From positions 1,107,037 to 1,171,036 of the forward strand of contig NZ_BMUT01000001.1 in NCBI RefSeq assembly GCF_014650335.1: a stretch of 64,000 nt of DNA, given 5' to 3'. The notes under the pieces are model-generated. The model worked only from the letters and a program-made list of their open reading frames with translations. It did not search any database and was not told the origin of the DNA. This stretch comes from Streptomyces hiroshimensis. GTDB lineage: Bacteria > Actinomycetota > Actinomycetes > Streptomycetales > Streptomycetaceae. The position numbers were made by a program, and so were the translations under genes. Positions 60,199-64,000 of this stretch are shown here, in pieces. The number at the start of each line of letters is the position of its first letter. Position 1 is the first letter of the stretch.

Positions 60199-60317
60199 GG
60201 TGGGCCCCTTTCCGCAGACCTCCGCAGATGTCCCGCAGATCCCTCCAGGATCGCACCGGTGAGCGCGGGACGGGAGTGCGACGCGTGGTCATGGCCGGTT
60301 CGGGTGGGCCGTGCGGG

Positions 60318-60935
60318 TCAGGCGCCCGCGGGCGGCGGCTCGGCGCCCGGCGGGACGCCCAGCTCCCAGTCGAGCCCGTAGCGCTGGAACAGCTCGGCCC
60401 GCAGCCTCTCGAACGGCATGGGTGCGCCCGGCAGCAGGACCGCCACGACGGCGCCCATCAGCAGGGCGCGCAGCAGCGGGTAGTCCGAGTCGGGGTCGGG
60501 GGAGCCGTAGGCCGCCACCGTGTCGTGCAGCAGGTGCGCCAGGCGCTGCTGCTCGGGGCACTGGATGAAGCCCTCCGCCTGGAGGATCCCGGCCATGTGG
60601 GTGCGCATCAGCAGGGGGCGGTCCCGCGCGAGGCCCAGGATCGCGTCGATCGCCCGTGCGAGGCGCTCGCGGCCGTCCCGGGCGCACGGGGCGCGCTCCA
60701 GGCCCGCCTCGAGCTCCAGGTGCATCACCCGGTGCACCGCCGACTGCAGCAACTGCCGTTTTCCGGGGAAGTAGTACGAGACCAGGCCGCGCGCCGTGCC
60801 GGCCCGGTCGGCGATGTCGGCGAGCGTCGTCGCCTCGTACCCGCGTTCACCGACGAGCTCGACCGTGGCCTGGAGCAGCCGCTCACGGGAACGGCGGCGC
60901 ATCTCCTCGTTGGCCGACGCGCTGCGCGGGGACAT
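60318..60935 (-). CDS. TetR family transcriptional regulator
   Basis: A 205-residue regulator. RERLLQATVELVGERGYEATTLADIADRAGTARGLVSYYFPGKRQLLQSAV is the TetR HTH; the C-terminal domain is helical and ligand-binding. AGGAG lies nine bases before the ATG. It is downstream in orientation of nothing obvious: the 148 bases upstream contain an AT-rich TATATT suited to its -10 box. Target unknown. Confidence 0.93.
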   Translation of the reverse strand: MSPRSASANEEMRRRSRERLLQATVELVGERGYEATTLADIADRAGTARGLVSYYFPGKRQLLQSAVHRVMHLELEAGLERAPCARDGRERLARAIDAILGLARDRPLLMRTHMAGILQAEGFIQCPEQQRLAHLLHDTVAAYGSPDPDSDYPLLRALLMGAVVAVLLPGAPMPFERLRAELFQRYGLDWELGVPPGAEPPPAGA

Positions 60936-61083
60936 TCCACAACTCCTGCGTTGACTGGCTCCGGGCCAATATACTCAGGGAGGAATCCGGTGCCCTGCCC
61001 GCCCGGGCGTGGTACGGCACCGGCGTGTCGGCTGGCCTGGGCGGCGCGGGGGACCGCCCAGACCAGCGTGGCAACCGCGCCTG

Positions 61084-61779
61084 TCAGCCGAGCAGGCCGA
61101 GCACCGGGCGCAGAGCGGCGGGCCGCTCCCCGACCGGCAGGTGGTCCACCAGATGCACCGCACAGCCGAGCGCGGCGGCGCCCCCGTCGGCCCGGCGGTC
61201 GTCACCGACCATCAGCACCTCCCCGGGCGTCAGCCCGAGCGCCTGACAGGCCGCCAGGAAGAGCCGGGGATCGGGCTTCTGCACCCCGTGCTCGAAGGAC
61301 AGCACATAGGCGTCCACGCAGGCGTCCAGGCCGTGCGTACGGAACACCGGCCGCAGGTCCCAGCCGATGTTGCTCACCACGGCCGTCCGTATCCCACGCC
61401 GCCGCAGTTCCCCGAGGACACCGGCCGCATCGGCGTACGGGCGCCAGGCCGCCGGTTCCATGTGCCGCTCGTACAGCACGTCGTACAGCTCCGGCCGGGG
61501 CAGCGGCACCTCACGCGCCATCCCCGTGTACGCGGCGCGGTGCTGCTCCGCACTGCGGTCGCGTTCGGCCCACACCGTGGCCAGGTGCGGTGGTACGGAG
61601 AGCGGGTGCCCGCCTCCCGGCAGGGCGCCCGCCTCCTCCAACCGCTCGGCGGCCCGGGCGGCTTCGGCCTCGCTCATGCGCACTCCGGTACGCTCCAGGG
61701 CCGCGGCCAGCCATGACGCGGTGGGCTCGACCCGGAAGAGCGTGCCGGAGAAGTCGAAGAGCACCCCCTTGAGCGTCAT
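61084..61779 (-). CDS. HAD family hydrolase with serine at the second motif I position
   Basis: A 231-residue HAD-fold protein. Motif I is FDFSGTLF: the nucleophile aspartate is present but the second aspartate is serine. Motif II AVVSNI, motif III lysine in QKPDPRLF, motif IV GDDRRAD are intact. Loss of the second acid usually lowers phosphatase activity or goes with another reaction. GGAGG precedes the ATG at 61779. Closely followed by the PAP2 gene upstream (70 bases). Confidence 0.87.
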   Translation of the reverse strand: MTLKGVLFDFSGTLFRVEPTASWLAAALERTGVRMSEAEAARAAERLEEAGALPGGGHPLSVPPHLATVWAERDRSAEQHRAAYTGMAREVPLPRPELYDVLYERHMEPAAWRPYADAAGVLGELRRRGIRTAVVSNIGWDLRPVFRTHGLDACVDAYVLSFEHGVQKPDPRLFLAACQALGLTPGEVLMVGDDRRADGGAAALGCAVHLVDHLPVGERPAALRPVLGLLG

Positions 61780-61849
61780 GACGCCGCCTCCGCCGTTCCT
61801 GCCTGCCGCGCTGTGGCGATTTCTCTCCGGTGCACCCCACGAAGTCCCT

Positions 61850-62557
61850 TCATCCGCCAAGCCTTTCGTGTCCCTGTCGCTGCGTCACCATGCCGAACAG
61901 CCCCGCCGAAACGGCCACGAGCGCCCCGCCCAGCAGCCAGCCGCCCACGACGTCCGACGCCCAGTGGACCCCCAGGTAGAGGCGGGTCAAGCCCACTCCG
62001 AGCACCGACACCGCGCCCGCCGCCGCGGCGGCACGCAGGCCTCGCGCCCGTACGCCGTGCCTCCTCAGCAGCCACACCAGGAGCCCGCACGCCACCGTCG
62101 CCGTCAGGGCGTGCCCCGAGGGGAACGCCGCGTAGTGCGCGGTCGCCACAGGATCCGGCCAGCTCGGACGAGCCCTGCCCACGGCCGCCTTGATGCCCTG
62201 CTGCAGAGCGGTGCCCAGGGCCGACGTCCCGGCGATCCAGGCGGCGAGCAGCCGGTCGCGCCGCCGCAGGAGCCACAGGACCGCCAGGGCCAGGGCGGCG
62301 CGCATCGTCCACGGGTCCCACAGCCAGTCGGAGAGCACGCGGACGAACCGGGTCCAGCCCCGGTGCTCCACGGCCACGGTGTGCAAGCCGTCCGCGACGT
62401 GCCGGTCCAGCGAGACGAGCGGCTCCCACGCGCCCGCGACCAGGGTGAGCAGGACACCGAAGACGGCCGCGAGGCCGAGACCCGTCACGACGGGCACCGA
62501 GCGGGGGAGGGACGGGGAACGGCGGAGCGCAGGCGAGGGGCGCGGAGGGGCGTGCAT
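61850..62557 (-). CDS. PAP2 family membrane phosphatase
   Basis: A 235-residue lipid phosphatase-like protein with six helices. Its three motifs are KAAVGRARP, FPSGHALTA and TRLYLGVHWASDV (with T instead of the common S). Substrates in this family are lipid phosphates such as undecaprenyl pyrophosphate or phosphatidate. ATG 62557 has GAGGA seven bases upstream; ATG 62575 lacks one. Confidence 0.92.
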   Translation of the reverse strand: MHAPPRPSPALRRSPSLPRSVPVVTGLGLAAVFGVLLTLVAGAWEPLVSLDRHVADGLHTVAVEHRGWTRFVRVLSDWLWDPWTMRAALALAVLWLLRRRDRLLAAWIAGTSALGTALQQGIKAAVGRARPSWPDPVATAHYAAFPSGHALTATVACGLLVWLLRRHGVRARGLRAAAAAGAVSVLGVGLTRLYLGVHWASDVVGGWLLGGALVAVSAGLFGMVTQRQGHERLGG

Positions 62558-62610
62558 CAGCAGATCCTCGCGCATGGGGACCGGAGGGGCCACCACTCCT
62601 GCGGGCCGTT

Positions 62611-62710
62611 CCGGCCTGGACCGCGACTCGGACGGGCTCTACGGCCTGGGCCGGGGCTACGGTCCGGACGGGGCTCTTCGGCCTGGGCCGGGGCTACGGT
62701 CCGGGCGGGT
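62611..62710. repeat. 37-bp tandem repeat between the M56 peptidase and PAP2 genes
   Basis: CGGCCTGGGCCGGGGCTACG begins a 26-base block identical at 62642-62667 and 62679-62704, with a 37-base period; a degenerate third unit begins near 62611. It fills most of the 154-base gap between the two minus-strand genes. GC-rich; could fold into hairpins (GGCC cores), possibly affecting transcription. Confidence 0.85.
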
Positions 62711-62711
62711 G

Positions 62712-63662
62712 CTACGACCCGGACCAGCTCAGCGCGCTGAGCCCCGGTACGAACGTCACCAGGAGCGGCACCGCGGGCACCAGCGCCGCGACCGCCGTCA
62801 GCCGCAGCCGCCGCGCGGCCGTCAGCCTCGGCGCGGGGGCCAGGAGCCGGTGGACCCGCGTCGGCACCTGGGAGAGCTGCGTCGGGCACGGCCCGAACAC
62901 CCCGCGGTCCTCGTTCAGTTCCACCAGGGCGAGCGCCGTGGTCATACGGCCGAAGCGGCGCGACGCCGAGTCGTCCGCCGCCAGCTCCACCAGGTGGTGC
63001 ACCTGGTCGCGGAACGCGGCGAACACCGGGACCTGCGGGAATCCGTTGGCCAGCGCCGAGGAGACGTGCAGCAGCCAGTGGTGCCGGGCCCGGGCGTGCC
63101 CCTGCTCGTGGGCCAGCACCGCATCGAGCTGGGGGCCCTTGAGGCGGCGGAGGGCGCCGGTCGTGATCACCAGCTGCGGCGCGGCGCCGCCGGGCAGCCA
63201 CCACGCATCGGGGCGGTCCCCCTCCAGCACCACGAGCCGGTCCTCGCCCGGCTCCTCGCCGGGCAGCCGGGGGGAGCGCACGAGCAGCTCCGCGCGGCGC
63301 TGCCGGCGCCGGGCCCGCGACCAGCTGATCTCGCGGGTCAGCATCGCGGCGGTCCACACGGCGCCGCTCGCCAGCGCCACGGCCAGGGGCGCGGCCCACG
63401 CACCGTAGGCGGTGAGGGCGTAGGCCTCGACCACGCCGTGCGGCGCGATCGCGAAGACATGCCCGCGCACGGCCTCCCAGGCCGCTGCGGCGCTCAGCGC
63501 CATGGCGAGCAGACAGCACAGCAGCACGGCCGCCACCGCGCACTGCCACACCCACAGGGCCACGACCGGTTCGCGGTCGGGCCAGTCGGAGCGGGTCAGC
63601 ACGCGCGGGGCCATGGCCGCGACCAGTGCGCCGAGGACCAGCAGCGCGAGCGGGACCATCAT
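62712..63662 (-). CDS. M56 family membrane metallopeptidase
   Basis: A 316-residue BlaR1/MecR1-like peptidase without the sensor domain. VLAHEQGHARARHH is the HExxH zinc site, VELAADDSAS the third ligand glutamate region; helices at about 1-20, 34-60, 80-105 and near 290 span the membrane. Such genes normally pair with a BlaI/MecI repressor, which is not in the window and may lie beyond. Start is ATG 63662 or ATG 63659. Confidence 0.92.
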   Translation of the reverse strand: MMVPLALLVLGALVAAMAPRVLTRSDWPDREPVVALWVWQCAVAAVLLCCLLAMALSAAAAWEAVRGHVFAIAPHGVVEAYALTAYGAWAAPLAVALASGAVWTAAMLTREISWSRARRRQRRAELLVRSPRLPGEEPGEDRLVVLEGDRPDAWWLPGGAAPQLVITTGALRRLKGPQLDAVLAHEQGHARARHHWLLHVSSALANGFPQVPVFAAFRDQVHHLVELAADDSASRRFGRMTTALALVELNEDRGVFGPCPTQLSQVPTRVHRLLAPAPRLTAARRLRLTAVAALVPAVPLLVTFVPGLSALSWSGS

Positions 63663-63791
63663 GGCCGTCAGCCTATGAGCGGGGCAGCGCCCACGGGTAC
63701 GGTCCGGTGTGTGAAGTGATGCATGCCACGGCCGAAGTGACGCCTTGCACGGCTGCTTGCACGGCCGCCCCCGCGGGAGGCGGGCTCAGGG

Positions 63792-64000
63792 TCACAGCGT
63801 CAGCAGCATCGCCAGCATGCCGATGCCCATGGACAGCCTGCAGGCATGGGTGAGATCCGGCCGGGCCGGCCACGACACCTGCCCGGCGGCCACGGTGACG
63901 GGGACGAGCACGGCCACCGTGCGGACCACGTACACGGCGAAGTACACCAGCAGCAGTCCCGTCAGCAAGGGTGTGCCGGCCGGGACATGTGCGCCCGCGG
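63792..64000 (-). CDS. DUF5134 domain membrane protein, C-terminal part (cut by window end)
   Basis: The last 68 codons of a minus-strand gene that continues past the window, ending in TGA at 63792-63794. The visible part has a membrane helix (LLTGLLLVYFAVYVVRTVAVLVPVTV) and closes with HACRLSMGIGMLAMLLTL, which I recognise from DUF5134 proteins, often found next to M56 peptidases in Streptomyces. Function unknown. Confidence 0.7.
   Translation of the reverse strand, partial: AGAHVPAGTPLLTGLLLVYFAVYVVRTVAVLVPVTVAAGQVSWPARPDLTHACRLSMGIGMLAMLLTL

Noticed and set aside
1..64000. tRNA, rRNA, CRISPR array, insertion sequence or prophage
   Set aside because: I looked for tRNA-like cloverleaf ends, regularly spaced repeats, transposase or integrase motifs and saw none; a tRNA scan would be needed to exclude RNA genes fully.

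Overview
The window is very GC-rich, densely coded actinomycete chromosome. Frequent GTG and TTG starts, GTGA/ATGA stop-start overlaps, many one-gene regulators and families such as DUF6397, DUF2180, DUF5134 and DUF3516 helicases point to Streptomyces or a close relative. This is an inference from gene content; there is no rRNA or tRNA marker here. I saw no CRISPR array, transposase, integrase or phage gene, and base composition looks uniform.

Layout. 1-9.3 kb: the end of a fatty acid desaturase, a secreted phosphoesterase/MFS/beta-propeller operon, an MpaB-type oxygenase, a PadR repressor divergent from an alpha/beta hydrolase with a clear palindromic operator, a methyltransferase, a Roadblock protein and a DUF6397 protein. 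9.3-24 kb: a TesB thioesterase, a Ski2-like helicase, a YdjM membrane protein, a heterodimeric ABC exporter with complementary defects, a secreted PNGase A-type amidase, a MarR/ABC-exporter pair, an MHS transporter and a CaiB-type CoA transferase. 24.2-30.4 kb: the lutABC L-lactate oxidation operon, a flavin monooxygenase, YjbQ, a DD-carboxypeptidase and an Lrp regulator.

30.5-41.9 kb is the first standout. A four-gene Opp/Nik-type ABC importer (minus strand) is divergent from a five-gene operon (plus strand): Fe(II)/2-oxoglutarate dioxygenase, SbnB-like and SbnA-like 2,3-diaminopropionate enzymes, a Y4yA-type PLP decarboxylase and a MATE exporter. Two 19-bp iron boxes sit in the shared intergenic region. 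I read this as an iron-regulated make-export-import system for a small diaminopropionate-derived metallophore, with no NRPS or NIS synthetase nearby.

43.6-52.3 kb is the second standout. A tightly overlapping operon encodes an AurF-type diiron oxygenase, a SerRS-derived amino acid:carrier protein ligase, a dedicated AcpS, an acyl carrier protein, a MaoC hydratase and an O-methyltransferase. Catalase, a metallo-beta-lactamase-fold hydrolase and an MFS exporter follow. A divergent LysR regulator carries an in-frame TTA codon, suggesting bldA control. It looks like a compact pathway in which an amino acid is loaded on a carrier protein without an adenylation domain and then oxidised.

52.3-64 kb returns to housekeeping: DUF2180, a lactonase-family propeller, a CbiX-like protein, a GlcNAc-kinase-type ATPase, uracil-DNA glycosylase, an OYE/ArsR pair with a palindromic operator, ferredoxin-NADP reductase, TetR, HAD, PAP2, M56 peptidase and the end of a DUF5134 protein cut by the window edge.
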